From NCBI GenBank assembly GCA_013397695.1, contig VYZI01000053.1, positions 3,016,957-3,080,956 on the forward strand: 64,000 nt of DNA, written 5' to 3'. Source of the DNA: Centropus unirufus. Taxonomy: Eukaryota > Chordata > Aves > Cuculiformes > Centropidae. Both the position numbers and the translations under genes were made by a program. Under the pieces are notes generated by a model. That model had not been told where the DNA came from. It saw nothing but the letters and a program-made list of their open reading frames with translations, and searched no databases. Position 1 is the stretch's first letter; every line of letters begins with the position of its first letter. This document shows, one piece after another, positions 1-13,500 of the stretch.

Positions 1-1764
1 TTAGGAAGTTTATAGTCCCCATCTGTGACACAATAATTATTGTGGTGCTACAGCTCATGCAACCTGCTGCACGGACAGTAATGAAGGCAGAGCCCTTTAG
101 TGCCTCCACTGAGCAGAAAGCAGCAACATGAGGTTTCCTCAATACCTTTCCACATTCTGAACCAGAAAAAATAAGAAATAAAAATTGCTGTGAAGGGTGG
201 CTTAGTCTCCTTCCTCCAGTGCTCTCTGTTGCCAATGCTGACTTGTGCCTAATTTGATATTTGCTCCTCTCTACTAGTTTCTAGTGATATTGACCTACCT
301 ACATTTCAGGTACTGAAATAAAACTTTATTGAAAAGCTTGTTTTCCTTTATCTGTATGCAGACCCTTAAAAACAGTCATTTTTGAGCTTTCAGATTTGCA
401 AAACTAAGTTTGATACAAAAAGCTTTCTTAAGGCCTGGCCTTTTGGACTAGATATCATTTTAAACTAAAAAATTTTTCTTTAAATTTTAAACGGGGGAAA
501 CAACTAAAACTCTCTTTAAAAGAAAACTCCTCCATAAATCTTTTTAGCAGTTTCAAATCATTATTATTAAGGATCCATCTGAATCACATAACACCTTAAA
601 TACTGCAATATTTTAAAATTATTGTTGTTAAAACTGTTTGAAATAACAAAAAATACCTCAGCAAGGCATAATATCCAAGCCTCTGCATTAATGATGAAAT
701 TCCACTGATTCATTTCATATACACAAAAAATTAATTCAAGATGTGAAAGTGAACAGTGAATAAATCGCTTTTTGCACAGATTTCCATGTTGTACTTCTGG
801 CTGATGACAGAAGTCTATTAACAATATTAAGTAACAGGCTGCAAGTACATGAAATATTAATGTGTCAGGGAATAAAAGAAAATAGCTTTCAGACAAAACA
901 AGAATATTTCACCTTTGGTGAATGTGAGAATGGTACATGCATATATATTTTACTGTAAAATACTATAAACCAATTCAATGGTTTAAACAGAAAAGCTCTT
1001 GGCATTTCTGGTATTCTCACTAAAAATACATATATAAATAAGAGCTCTTCATTGTGTTTTACTCAATGTACTCGAAGAATAAAATGGCATTCTCTTACAA
1101 TCCACTCATTCAATACAGCTTTAAGAATTAAACGATAAATGATTCATGGATTAAATCTACTCTCAATGCACTTTTCTAAACTAGAATGACTTTCAAAATT
1201 GTCCTTAAAATACATCTCAGGCTTTCTGAGCTACTTGCTTAGCATGTGTATGTCATACCGTGGCCCAAGAAAATCAGATACATGATTTTTTTTATAATCT
1301 TATCTCATTTTTAGCCGTTCTTGCTTTTCCATGGCAGGATGTGCACTTCCAGAGAGCTGATTACTCTGGACTGACTCCCTCTCTGGGCTCTCCAAGCTTA
1401 CAAGGAGAGAGCTGCTGAGCAGAATAGGTTATGTGGCCCACATTAAAGTGAAGCACCGTGCTATTTGAAGCATATTAAAAGTGTTCACATAAGGAATTCT
1501 TGCTGATACCTTCTATCCAGACTTGCCTTTTGAGCCCTTGAAATGTCAACCGCCTCCAGAGATGATTGCATCAATTTACTGACTCATTATTTGGGGTTTT
1601 TGGAGGCTACTCCTAGGGAAACAATAGATGGAAACAAAAATTTCGCATCATAAACTTTTGGCAAATCTCACAGAAGAATCTGCATCGCAACAGCAAGATG
1701 AAAAACCTGAACCAGCAAGTGAAAAGCACAGCTGTGATTTCAAGAGATCTCTTAGAGCAAGTTC

Positions 1765-2203
1765 AGAAGAGGCCACGAAGATGATGTCAGGGCTGGAGCA
1801 CCTCCCCTATGAGGACAAGCTGAGAGAGTTGGGCTTGTTCAGCCTGGAGAGGAGAAGGCTCTAATGGAAACCTTATAGCAGGCTTCCAGTACTTGAAGGG
1901 GAGCTACAGGAAAGATGGGGAGGGGCCCTTTATCAGGGGGTGCAGGGATAGGTTCAGGATTAACAATTTTAAACTGAAAAAGGGAGATTTAGATTACATA
2001 TTAGGAAGAAATGTTTTACGATGAGGCACTGACAGATTACCCAGATAAGTCATGGATACGGCATCCTTGGAGATGTTCAAGGCCAGCTTGGATGAGGCTT
2101 TAAGCAACCTGATAGAGTGGAAGGTGTCCCTGACCATGGCAGGGGTGCTGGAACTGGATGATCATTAAGATCCTTTCCAACTCGAACTGTCATATTATTC
2201 TAC
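1765..2203 (+). mobile_element. CR1 LINE fragment, 3' end, plus orientation
   Basis: Characteristic CR1 3' region: gaggccacgaagatgatg, then ctggagcacctcccctatgag, a tattaggaagaaatg block, a gatgaggctttaagcaacct block, and the terminal ggtgtccctgaccatggcag segment, ending in a degenerate attcta tail at 2203. About 440 bp, 5'-truncated as usual. A 78-codon reading frame (1628-1864) runs from unique DNA into it and is not a gene. The element is antisense to NRG3. Confidence 0.93.
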
Positions 2204-4933
2204 AAAAAGCAAGAATTTGAAGGTATAAGAAACATCTCCACGGTAATTTCACAGGTAAATACGCATGTAAAGCAGGACTCAACTGTTCAGAAAGACTTAA
2301 AAACAATAGATCTGCTTGATTTTCCACGTACTGACTCTCACACACACCCTGTAAATGAATAAGAAACCTGACAAGCTCATCAGAAATGCAGGCAAATCCA
2401 GCCTTCCTCTTGGAAAAACATTTTCTCAATCCACATATCAATCCCAGTTTTTTATTTTGCAACTGAAACAGCCGCTCCCTCTTATCTCTACTTCCTAAAC
2501 CAACTCCTTTCCTGAAAAGGAAGCAGTCACACTCTGAAAACTGAGAGCAGCCAGGAAAGCTCAGGAGAGGAGCAGGTAGAAGCGTGGAGGAGAAGGACCC
2601 ACATGCATAAGGTCACCAGGCGACTGCTGGTAGAAACATGACTCTCCCTCACCACGGAGGGCATCCAAAACCTTGAGAGAAAGGAAAAGTGTCAGCTTTT
2701 TAGATAGAATAAAGAGGGGTCATACTAAGACAGAAAGAATTGTTAGGCAGTAAACATCTTCCCTGAGATAGAAAGTAAAACACAAATTTTCCCCTCAATC
2801 GAAGTATTCACTAAAACTATATAAGACTTCATTACTATGACCAACAAGGTGCTTTTGGAAAGATTTCCTTTGACTAGGAATGTGTTTTTCTAAAGATGAC
2901 CTATGTCAGCAGTGTTAATCAAAATGAATCGTTAAAATACAGAAATCTTGGGGAAAAAGGAAATGTTTACTAAAATATTAAATATTCCTTGAGTTTTAAA
3001 AATTAAATCCTAGTTATAGGCTTGCTCCATGTCAGTGTTAACATAATGCAAAAAAAGAAAAAAAAATCCACAAGATATGCTAATCATTATTAACTGGGAC
3101 TCCTAACAGTCATTCTCCAAATAAAGCAGGTTTGCACCTGGAAAGCATTCCAAGCTTCATGGAAATGTTCAAGGACACTGTTGAAAGAATATTATAGATG
3201 TGCATTGGTTTGGTCTTTTTTTCCCCACTAGTTTTGATTACAGGTTCCCTTTTCCTTTCTGGAAGACACTTTCATGTTGATTTTCTTAAGTTGAGGGAGA
3301 ACGTAGTTACCAATTTCAATAGCCCACAGGAGCAATATTCCCACACTGACCAGTCAGATATCTTCCTCTCAATGTATTGATACATGGTAATAAAAAGTGT
3401 TAAACAGCCTATTTCCTTTTATACCTTCCCAGGTTTCATCCTCATCCTGGTAGGAGCTGTTCCTGATGCAATAATTCCAGGCTTACCAATTAGAGAATGA
3501 CTCAGAGCAGATCTTCATTCTTTTGAAGGAGAAGAGTCAAGCTGGTGCTGTGGTTTATTATTACACATAAAACCCTTGGTTTTGATACTCTGATTAAAAT
3601 GTCATTTTTTTTAAAGAGCCATTCTCCATCAGATGGATCTGATTGAATTTGCATAGCTTAGGTATGAGAATTAAAATGACCTGAAACTGAGACAAACTAT
3701 GCTTGATGCGTATACACCCATTATTTGCAAAAGCACATAAAAAACAAACTCTTCAGAGCCACAGCCACCAGGCAATCCACGTGGCATTTATGCAACACCT
3801 CACAAGGCCTCCAGAACCCAAGCAAAGATACCATTCTGCCAAAAGAGCCTTCAGAAAGTAGCTACCCCAGAATGCATATAAAAGTCAAATCTGTGAGAAT
3901 TATAAATCTTAGTTGTTTAATGTACCCTGCCTAACACAAGAAGTGCTTCATACGGACAGCAATGGTGCTCTACAGGTATCAGGGAAGAAAGAGAAGGCTT
4001 TGAGGTTAAGACCAAAGCCTGAATGAAAACTGCCTACAAAAGAAAACACATTAGAGACAGAAATGGCAAGTAATTCCAGCAGTGCTTGGATAGGGGCAGA
4101 GACTCATCTAAAAGCCAGAGACAGCAGCCACATGCTTCAGGGTAAGAAAAGTAAAGAGCACTTGCTCCTTGGATTCATGGTCTCGGTATCAGGGGACGGA
4201 AAGCTCAGTTCAGTCATCATTGTGGCCGGGGAGGGATGGCCCCCACGGAGGCTGCGGATGTCAGATTGAGGGCAACTTTCTCTTTTGAAAAGGGCACATC
4301 TTTTTCATTCCCAGAATGAAAACAGTGTCCAGAAACAAGGACAGCTCAAATAAGGCTGGGAGTAGACTTTGCTCCTCAATTTGACAGCTAGGTGAAGCCA
4401 TCCCTCCTCCAAGGGTGCAGCACCCAATTTATGTCATAGAAAATCACTGCAACATAAAAAATCAGTTTGCATTCCACCTGGAGCCCAAGAAGTGATATCC
4501 TAGATCCATTACAACTCAGCGGAAATGTGTGATGTATTAAAGAAGTAATTGAAAATAAATATTATACTTATTTGAAATTACAAACCACTTCACACTATTA
4601 ATTACTTCAGCAAGCTGTGTATTTTTACACTTGTAATCACTCACAGAGATAAGATTACTGCTAAAGCAGACTCAAAATAAATACCCATGCCAATAACTGT
4701 TAAAAAAACCCTAACTGAAAATACTGTTTTCCCCAAACATCTTCAAGACGTTGATTTGTGCCTGTGATTGCCGAGAATTCATGTCCCTACCAGTCTGTAA
4801 TATGATCTAGAGCAGCCATCCACAAATCATGAATGACCAATCCATAACCCCCCTTAAGTCTACCAGCTCATAAAAGGTTTTCCTGTGCTACGGAATCAAT
4901 GTTTCCCATTTGACAAAATGATAGAGCAGCTCC
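2204..4933. other. Intron 1 unique sequence, nothing recognised
   Basis: AT-rich DNA between CR1 copies. Short frames only. Nothing recognised in 1-1764 or 5049-7500 either. Confidence 0.5.
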
Positions 4934-5048
4934 GATTAGAAGGGACCCCCCCCCCTCCCCTTGAGGTCATCCAGTCCAAGCTCCGGCTCAGAGCAGGTTT
5001 AATTAGATCAGGTTGCCCAGGGACTTGATCACCAGGCAGCCCGGAGGA
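4934..5048 (-). mobile_element. CR1 LINE fragment, minus orientation, short
   Basis: Reverse-complement CR1 3' sequence: gtcatccagtccaagctccg, then gctcagagcaggtttaatta, then atcaggttgcccagggac. It is diverged, lacks the terminal repeat, and contains a C10 run at 4946-4955 absent from typical copies. Probably an old insertion. Confidence 0.8.
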
Positions 5049-7500
5049 GAAAGAAAGAAAAAGAAAACAGTTCCCCTAAACTTCTGGGATTAGCAAGGAG
5101 TGAGAGTAAATTCACATGCAAAGAAAAGGATTAAAAGCCATAAAAGAACATTGAAAAAAGATTTTCTTTTTAAAAATACATGAAAAATTAAGTGTAACTG
5201 CAAGAATGGAATGACTAAGAATATTCTTTAAATAATAGCACATGCAACAGGACAGCTTCATCACTGCATGATTAAAATTACTCAGTACCAAATAAAATTT
5301 CCCTGTATATTAGAGACAGCCACCTTTTTCTCAGAACTGCATAAAATGAAAATAAACCCCCTGGGGATGGATACTCACTGATCTTCATAAAAGTGCCTTC
5401 CTTTAAATATGAAAAGGATAACATCTTCAGCTCTATTTGAAATGACTCAAAATTAGACTTTCAGGAACTTAAGTGGGTAATTTAGACAACTTCCAGCACA
5501 TGAAATTTTTAATTCAAGGTTACAGGTAATATAGCTGAAAACAACTTTTCAACCTTTGTAAGCAGGGCCTGATTGATACCAAAAGTTTCTTGTGGTTAAA
5601 AATGCAAGTTTCCCCAAAGTTAACAGAATCTATGGGCTAAGTGATTTGGTTGTCTCTGGAAAACCTGTATGGCATGGCTTTTAAAAATTACAGATTTTAA
5701 TCCCGTAAGAATGAAAGACAGGATGAATTTCTGAATCTCTCTAGATCAGAGGGCAGAGCAGAACACCATGAAGATTTCAGGTGATTTGAAATCTACAAAT
5801 TTTAATGAAATTTTGTTAATCTTATTATTTCTTTTTCACCAGAGCTGCTCTCCCTAACAGCAACTCAGCAGATTCTCAAAATAGTCATGGTTTTTTTATA
5901 GCACCTTATGATCGAGTGTTAACATTTATGTGTTAACCTCACTTAAAGTTTATAAATCTCAAACTGCTTAGCTATTCTGTATTTATGTGAAAGAGAGGAA
6001 GAAAAAATATTTTACTTGACTATGATTACAACGAAAAAAAACTAACTCCAGAAACAAGCGGGAAAACAAACACCAAAGATGGGGAAAAAAAAAAAGAAAA
6101 AAAGAAAGGAGAGAATGAAGGTCCAGATTTTCAAGTAAAATTAAAACCCTTTTCAGGAACCCTGAAAAGAAACATTCTGAGTACCTGATAAATCAGAATG
6201 GAATAATGAAAATTGGCAACATGGAACGGTATTTCAGTCTTCCCGGTCTTTGCTGAATGTAAATCAAAAGATACAGGCACAGGCAAACATGAAGCTGGAT
6301 TTCACTAAATATATGGGAGTGCTAATACGGATTAATTTCTTTTCTCCGTTTCTAATCTCTCAATATAACACATCTTTGTTTTAATAGTCTAAAGACCCAA
6401 ATACCACATTGCTAATGCAGGACATAGAGCTACAGAGATATTCTGTTTTAATTCTGACCAGACTCCTTGTCCCCTGACAAGGCAGTATTCAATCTGTCCC
6501 TCTGGTCAGTCACAGAGTGGTGCCCTATATATTCTATCAGGTCTCCTCAAAAAGCATAGTGAACAGGCTGCTGCTACTTGCATTTCAGCTAGATCATTCT
6601 GCAATTCTTTTACCTCTTTAACTCAGTGAGCATCTGAATGCATATTCAAATAAAGAGATTTTCCGAATGCATAAAACCTTTCTGCTTTAAAATGCCTCAC
6701 ACGTTAGCACTGCCTTCGCTGTCTCATCCAATAATATTTCCATACGAGCCTGGCTCCTTGGTGAGCTAGGAAAGCTTTCAGCTTTGACCTTGAAATTTAA
6801 AAAGATTTCCATCATTTGTTTGTTTACTTCATAAACAAAGCAACATCCCATCTGGGAGGCAAAAAAGAATGTGATACCCATTTTACTGTTTTAGAAGAGA
6901 GCCGTATTACTCGTCAAGTGTGTACAGTAATGACCTTGAATATGATTGATGTCCCCTTTTTTCTACTGATCAGTGACCTAACTTTCTGTTCATTATCTTC
7001 ATGATAAGCATTTTTCTATGTAAAATCAAATATTGAACATAGAATATTAGAATGAATTTTCCTTTGTGATCAAAGTTCATGACACACTTTTTTTGGGGTG
7101 TGTTAAATTCACCGAAAATTCTGTTCTAACATTCAGAGAACGAAACGGTATGAGAAAAAAAAATGTTTATATAAAGCCTGCACATAAAAGACTTGCTTTA
7201 TATGCTGAATGGGATTCTATGAAAAATTAGGTTCATGTTAGTTCTTTAACAGAAAAAGCTGAAAAAAACCCAGTTTTTTTAGATCATAGATTGTACAATG
7301 ATTAACCTGAACAACTATTATTACACATCCTTACACTGTTATCTCTCCTCAAAGCTCCACAGAAGCATTTCATAACCCTATTTACCCATCTTTGTAAGAC
7401 AGAGTAACAACTAACAGCAATATATTACTGCACAGCAGACCAAAAACAAGTTACCTTTTGGGCAAGAGGCCTGCAGGTTCATTCGTACTTGTATAAATTA

Positions 7501-7579
7501 TAGAATAGAATCACAGAATCATTAAGGTTGAAAAAGATCATCCAGTCCAATCGTCAGCCCAACACCATCATGCCTACTT
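7501..7579 (-). mobile_element. CR1 LINE 3' tip, minus orientation
   Basis: About 80 bp: atcacagaatcattaaggtt, then gatcatccagtccaatcg, then cccaacaccatcatgcctac. This is the usual reverse-complement start of the CR1 family also seen at 45226 and 57012. Confidence 0.88.
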
Positions 7580-10500
7580 CGGTTAAATAACCTACGTTAA
7601 ATTGTAAGTAATGTTAAATTGTGTTATAAGCAAACTGAAAGTAATGTTCTTTCAGTGCCAATAAACTTTGGAAAACGATGTTATGATCTTCTAAGACACT
7701 GCTGCTATAAATTGGTATAAACTAAATTTGAAGTGCTAGTGTCCTTCTGTTTTGGTTTAATATTAAAACTGGGTACCAATGGCAAGAAAGCATGACAACA
7801 AGTTAAAACAAACTACATGGAGCTCTCATGACAATAGCAAATATTCAAACATCAGAACCCTGTATTATTTTTTTTTAATTTGTTCTGGGCTTTAAGGACA
7901 TTACTCATTTCGAAATTCCCACTGAAATATGTTATCTTTGGTTTCATTAAATTATTATCCAATTTCAGAAGCTGGAGCTTAAATCCTTAGGGCAGACATC
8001 AAAGTTTGCAAAACTGTCATATATTAACCCACAGATGTTTTGACTCAAGTTTTTATAGAAGTCAAGTACTTCTGAAGAAGCCAAGCTCAGAGCTGGGGTT
8101 CTGGAGAGCGATGCCTGGGCCGTGTCTCCAGCCACGTTCACTCCCATCTCTGTGCTTGGTTGATACAGCCCAGCAGCTTCCCTACACAGGTAAGATGAGG
8201 AAGGAGCAGCAGGCACAGAGCAATCAAAGATACATTTCTCACTAAGGAGAATAAGTTTGTCCAGCTCAAACCATTACAAAATTTATAAAGAAAACCAATT
8301 TGCATTAGTGGTTTTGTTAACAAAACCAGCTTTGTACTGATTACCCTCCAGATGCGAACTCAACTGTGACTTAGTTTCTCCATCCATAAAATGGACAAAT
8401 AAAAACAAAGGTTTCGCATAGAAAAAGAGCTCATGGACCACTTGATAAATAACAAATACAAGAAAGCTGTGGCTCAAAGACCAGTGGAAAGTTGGACAGA
8501 GAATAATTGGAAGATACAGCAATATTGCAGATTTTATAGAGTTCTGCACCTTGTCTGTGAGTCTTCAGTGAAACACACATGTAAGGTAGGCTAGGGAAAA
8601 AGTGAAAGTTCACTGCCTAAGAATTTTATTTTACCTACTATGTATCACACATATCCCATCACACATTCCTATTTATATGAGCACAATTCCTCCATTTCTA
8701 TCCCTAGCCTGAAACCACAGTTTGAGTAACTTAAGGTTTATACAGATCATTCTCCAGACAGAAGAGGAGATTCCAATTAGAGGATCCTACATCTTCCCTT
8801 TTCAGTGTAAAGAATTTCCCAATAGGATCAAACCTTTTGCTTTTGCAGAGTTCCCAGTACTTCCTGACTTCCAGACTCGGGTAACAAACAGTGCTTGGCA
8901 ATTATTCCATCTCAAATTTTATTTGAAAACTCTTCTTAGATTGAGACTGGAGAAATTAATGATCTAAAAAATGAAGTATTCTGTTTTAAAGATGCTGTAG
9001 CGGAGCACCGTAAACAATTCCTGTATGAGAGCACAGTGCAATGGGGGGAACCCAGCTCAAAGTATTAAACATATCAAAAATAGTTGGGGAAAAAAAAAAG
9101 GCAAACTAAAAGCACAGGAACAAAGTCATCAATGAGTGACGCCAGACTCCTGCAATTGGCTGCTTCATTCAGGATTGCTCATGTCAATTAGAATGGACCA
9201 GGACTGAAATATGGGAGTCCTCCGGCTGAATCCCTGCTTTTGGCACCGCAGGCTAGAGGCCTGCCCTCTGAGCATCGCCCCTGGTATTTGACCGACAGGT
9301 TCTACTGAGCGAATCGAGGTCAAAAGGGCACTTAAAAGTGATAAAGTGGTATTTCTAAATCAGGTTAAACCAGTAATCTGCTATTAACCCCAGTTACTCA
9401 CTGCTGCCATGTCCCACAGCAACACACCCTGCTGGACTTGCCTTGGCATCTGGGAAGGGACAGGTTTTGTAGTATTTTCTGATAATTACATGAAAATTAT
9501 TAATTATTCCTCAACATTTCCCCTGAGACTGGTAATTTTCAGGTGCTAGCTAATAAATGACTCATTCTGCTAAACTGAAACGTCTCAATTGTTTATTCGA
9601 ACTTGGAGAGCGCAGCATTATCACTGATATACAAGGAATCCCTGCAAAATTTCAACAAGGTGGCAAATCACGGTTATGTGCGCGTCACACAAATCCACAC
9701 CCAACAATGTAATTAAGTCACACTCTGAGGAAGTTCAATCTACCTATATTTCCTCTAGAATATTCTACAAAGACTATCTGCAGTAGTGTTTAAATTACTA
9801 CCAATTTATGTAATCCCACGTTGGGGACATAAAACGCAGTTTCAAATTAGAGGCACTTAAATTTCAGCTATCTTGAATTTCAGCTGTCTTGCCTAAAACT
9901 GCACACACTCACCCAACATTTTTCACTCACACATCCGGGAGGGACACAGCATGGTGGTACGTCCCATATTGCCATAAGGGGGACTAAGCACTCGGTTGCA
10001 AATTTAATTTTCAGGGAGCTCTGTTGGATAAAGGAGAAGCACACACTTATCACGGACTCTTGCAGTAGAGCTGAAGGGAGCTGATGTATCAACAGTGCAC
10101 AGACCACGCTTCCCCACTTCTGCCATCAATTCATCACTTCTAAAAGGATCTACATAAACAAAGAGAAGGGTCTGCTTAGTGCCAGTACAAGGATAACATG
10201 TTTATTCCGTACCAGTGCAACGCAGCTGAGCGATAATGAAGAAGATGAAGAACTAAAGGATGGCTGTTGCACAGGTTGGTTGTGTTTCCCGTCACTCAAA
10301 GGGCATGGATTTGATTTTGTTCATGTCATTTACTATCAAAAATGAAAATTTAAAACAAATAGCAACAGCAATGGGAAGATGTGTGTTCCAATGATAAGAA
10401 CCAGCAGAAAAACATGCCATGAATTATAAACAAAGCGTCGATTCCTTCCTAAGGAGACACTATTTTATACACAGAAAAATCATTTTAAAAGTACCGGCAC

Positions 10501-13500
10501 AACTCAGATTAACTTTCCCAGGCATGAGTACAGCTTTTACTCTAGAAGCTACCCTGTAGATTCTTTTGATATCATATGTCACACACACTGCCTCGAGGCA
10601 AAAATGGCATTAAAAATGTTGAGTAAGCTTTTAATTAAGAAAATTCAACTTAAGGCTAAAAATCTTTAGCCCTTGCAGTTACTTGTAAAATAGGGATGCA
10701 ACATGAAGAATAATAGATTTTTAGTTACACCTGAAAAAAATATTTTACTCTCCTTTATTTGATAAATCATACTGTGATCGAGTATGAAGTACAGAAAAAG
10801 ACAGATGCATCTTCAACGCATAACTAAAATATTAATTATAAAGCCCAGCATATTTGGCAACTCCTTCACTGCTACTTCTACTCAAGTGTAAAACAACATT
10901 ACTGTGAATTCTGACATGCCACAGTCTTTCCACCGCAGGCAATGATCTTATACCTCATTAGCTAAGTAGGTCTGAGTGGGATCAGAACTGAAAATGTGCA
11001 AAGAGGTCAAGATCCAGACCTGGAGGACATTTGTACGTGAGAAGAATTCGAACACACAAGTATAGCCTCCATGTGAACATCTAATGCCCTCATTAGACAC
11101 AAGGACCTGCACTTCTCATACACCAGAGCAAGCACCATGCTGAGACTGTTCCCCCAAGACCTTCAAGAGATCAGTTGCACTGGTTTTTGGTTTTTGGTCT
11201 ATTTAACAAGATTATACACCCTACATACACACACAGATTTTGTACATCACTTCTTCACACAAAAGCATTATCTCTATTTCTGCCATGCCATCAGGTGAAA
11301 ATGAATGAAAAACAAAAGTATAAATCAGCTGGACTTGGGATTCTTTCATAATATTTTAATTTGTGGAGGTCTCCTCTCACTTTGACAATCAGATCCCCAG
11401 TAGTTAACTACCATTTGTTACACACATCTGCTTTACCATGGTTTTGTCAGAACAGTTGTTACTCTACCTTCCCTCTTACCTCCCCTAGTCATCACATTTA
11501 TGCCTTATTTAAATATTAGTAGTCATTCAGAAGACTTTTTGAACCCATATAGGATACCTCAATTGATTAAAAATCTGCACTAGTCATTCAGAACCTCCCT
11601 ACCCAGAGATGGAATATTCTTTTGCCGTGAAGGCTACCTAGACCTGCAGCACAAAATTTTCAACTTTATACCAAATTATTCAACACATTATTTCTTTACT
11701 TGTAAAAATCAAAAGTAATTCAATATATCTCTATTATATAGTTTCTCTCTTCTTCTCAAGTATTTTTGAATAATTATATTTTTAATCTCACTTCCTCTGT
11801 TATTTCCCCAACCTAGCTATGATTAGACCAATGCCATTTTCAAAACTTCACTGCTGCCAAATAGTTTGTAAAGAAAACTACAATAATTTATATTGTTCTT
11901 TTTTAGTTACATTGATATCATTTAGCACTTGCCCATTTCCTAACATGTAGTGCTCTCAGCTTTTCCATTTTTATCTATTTATTGTTCATCATTATTATTC
12001 CCTTGTTGATTAACTTCACTTTTAAATCACATTTTTTTATCCAAAGATCTCTTTCATTTTGAGTTGTATTTTCTTTCATTAATGAGTTGCATTCTTTGGC
12101 ATCTAATGAATCAGACTTGCACAGTTCCTAATTATAACTGGTATTCTTAGGTTTCACTATTACCTCCCACTCCATTCGATCATAACTGCTTTTAATTTCA
12201 CACACGTATATCCATATATTAAACTTTCAAGTACGCTGCGTTCATTCTGTAACATTGACTACATATCAAGCACAATTATCATAATCACTCTTAGTTCAGT
12301 GATCAGTGACGGTAGCACAGCAGAATGAGGGTCTTCTGTGTAATTTAAGGTAGCTGTAGTATTTTGCAGACTAACTGAAGCATTCTAGAAACATCTTATC
12401 AAGTTTTGAGAGGTAAGATATCATCACGTTCATATTCTTAGACACTCCCCAAATGCAAATGCATGTTCTATGTGAGAAGAATTTGGGGTTCTCAAAGAAT
12501 TCTCCCAGCCATATTTTTATTCCAATATTAAAAAAATAATGAAAAGGGTTGGGGGCGGGGGAGGAGCTATAACCTAACCAACTAGACAGGGAATTTTTAC
12601 TCTTTGTATTTTAGGCCCACATATACTTCAAGGGACCATTCTTAATTTGCAGTAAGGACAAACGTAGTATTACTGAATTATGTTTCCTGAGTGTTCATCT
12701 TAGGTCCCGCATTCCTCAGTTATTAGATCCTAGCCTGCATATGGTGCAAGGAGGAGTGTGTTCTCACAGCAGAGGCTGCACTTCAGTAATGAAGAAAGCA
12801 AAATGTGTGTGCATGCATCCATATTAGCAATCAATTAGTCCATTTTACAAACATTCATTTGAAAGGGATGGATTAGCCATAACACCAAAATCATTTACAC
12901 ACACTTCGGAGGATAAATATTCTCCTTCCTGGGTAAAGGCTTCTAGCAAAAGAAAACTGGGTACCCTTGAAAATTGTTACTGCATGTTTGCTAATAACTG
13001 TGTTCCCAAAAGTTGATAAAATAAGGATTTAATTATGCAAGTACTCGTACATCAGTAACTTGCATGCGAGTAAGCTCTCTGCATAACATACATAATATAC
13101 ATTGATAATACACAATTGTAATTGAATGCTTGTAATTATTTTCAGGATCAAAGCCCTTATTAAAAATTTAAATTAAAGCCTTATAATGGTAGTAGTCATG
13201 ATGGACTTACATGCGGGTATAATGAAATTAAGTCCTGTAATAAGTGGTATGTTTTGCATATACAATTAGATAATCTCAAAAGTGATCAGTGTAGGGCTGA
13301 CAATTGCTTAAAGGGAAGAGATTAAATTGTTGGTGATATTACCAGCATTGAGGAGGCAAATAAGAAAACCAGCCCAATTCCAGAAAGAAGATTCCTCAGG
13401 AGACACGTTGAACCCACCACATTACTGAAGCGACAGGAAATCTGAAGAGATGGGATATTTGGCTATCACCGGGCTTAATGACCTGAAACTAATCTCTGGT

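Noticed and set aside
1628..1864. 78-codon frame on plus strand
   Set aside because: It runs from unique DNA into a CR1 fragment. The recognisable C-terminal piece is CR1-derived.
12546..12563. G-rich word (ggg-tt-ggggg-c-ggggg-a-gg) as G-quadruplex
   Set aside because: Only three clear G-runs of three or more; the fourth is GG. Weak, and not near any feature.
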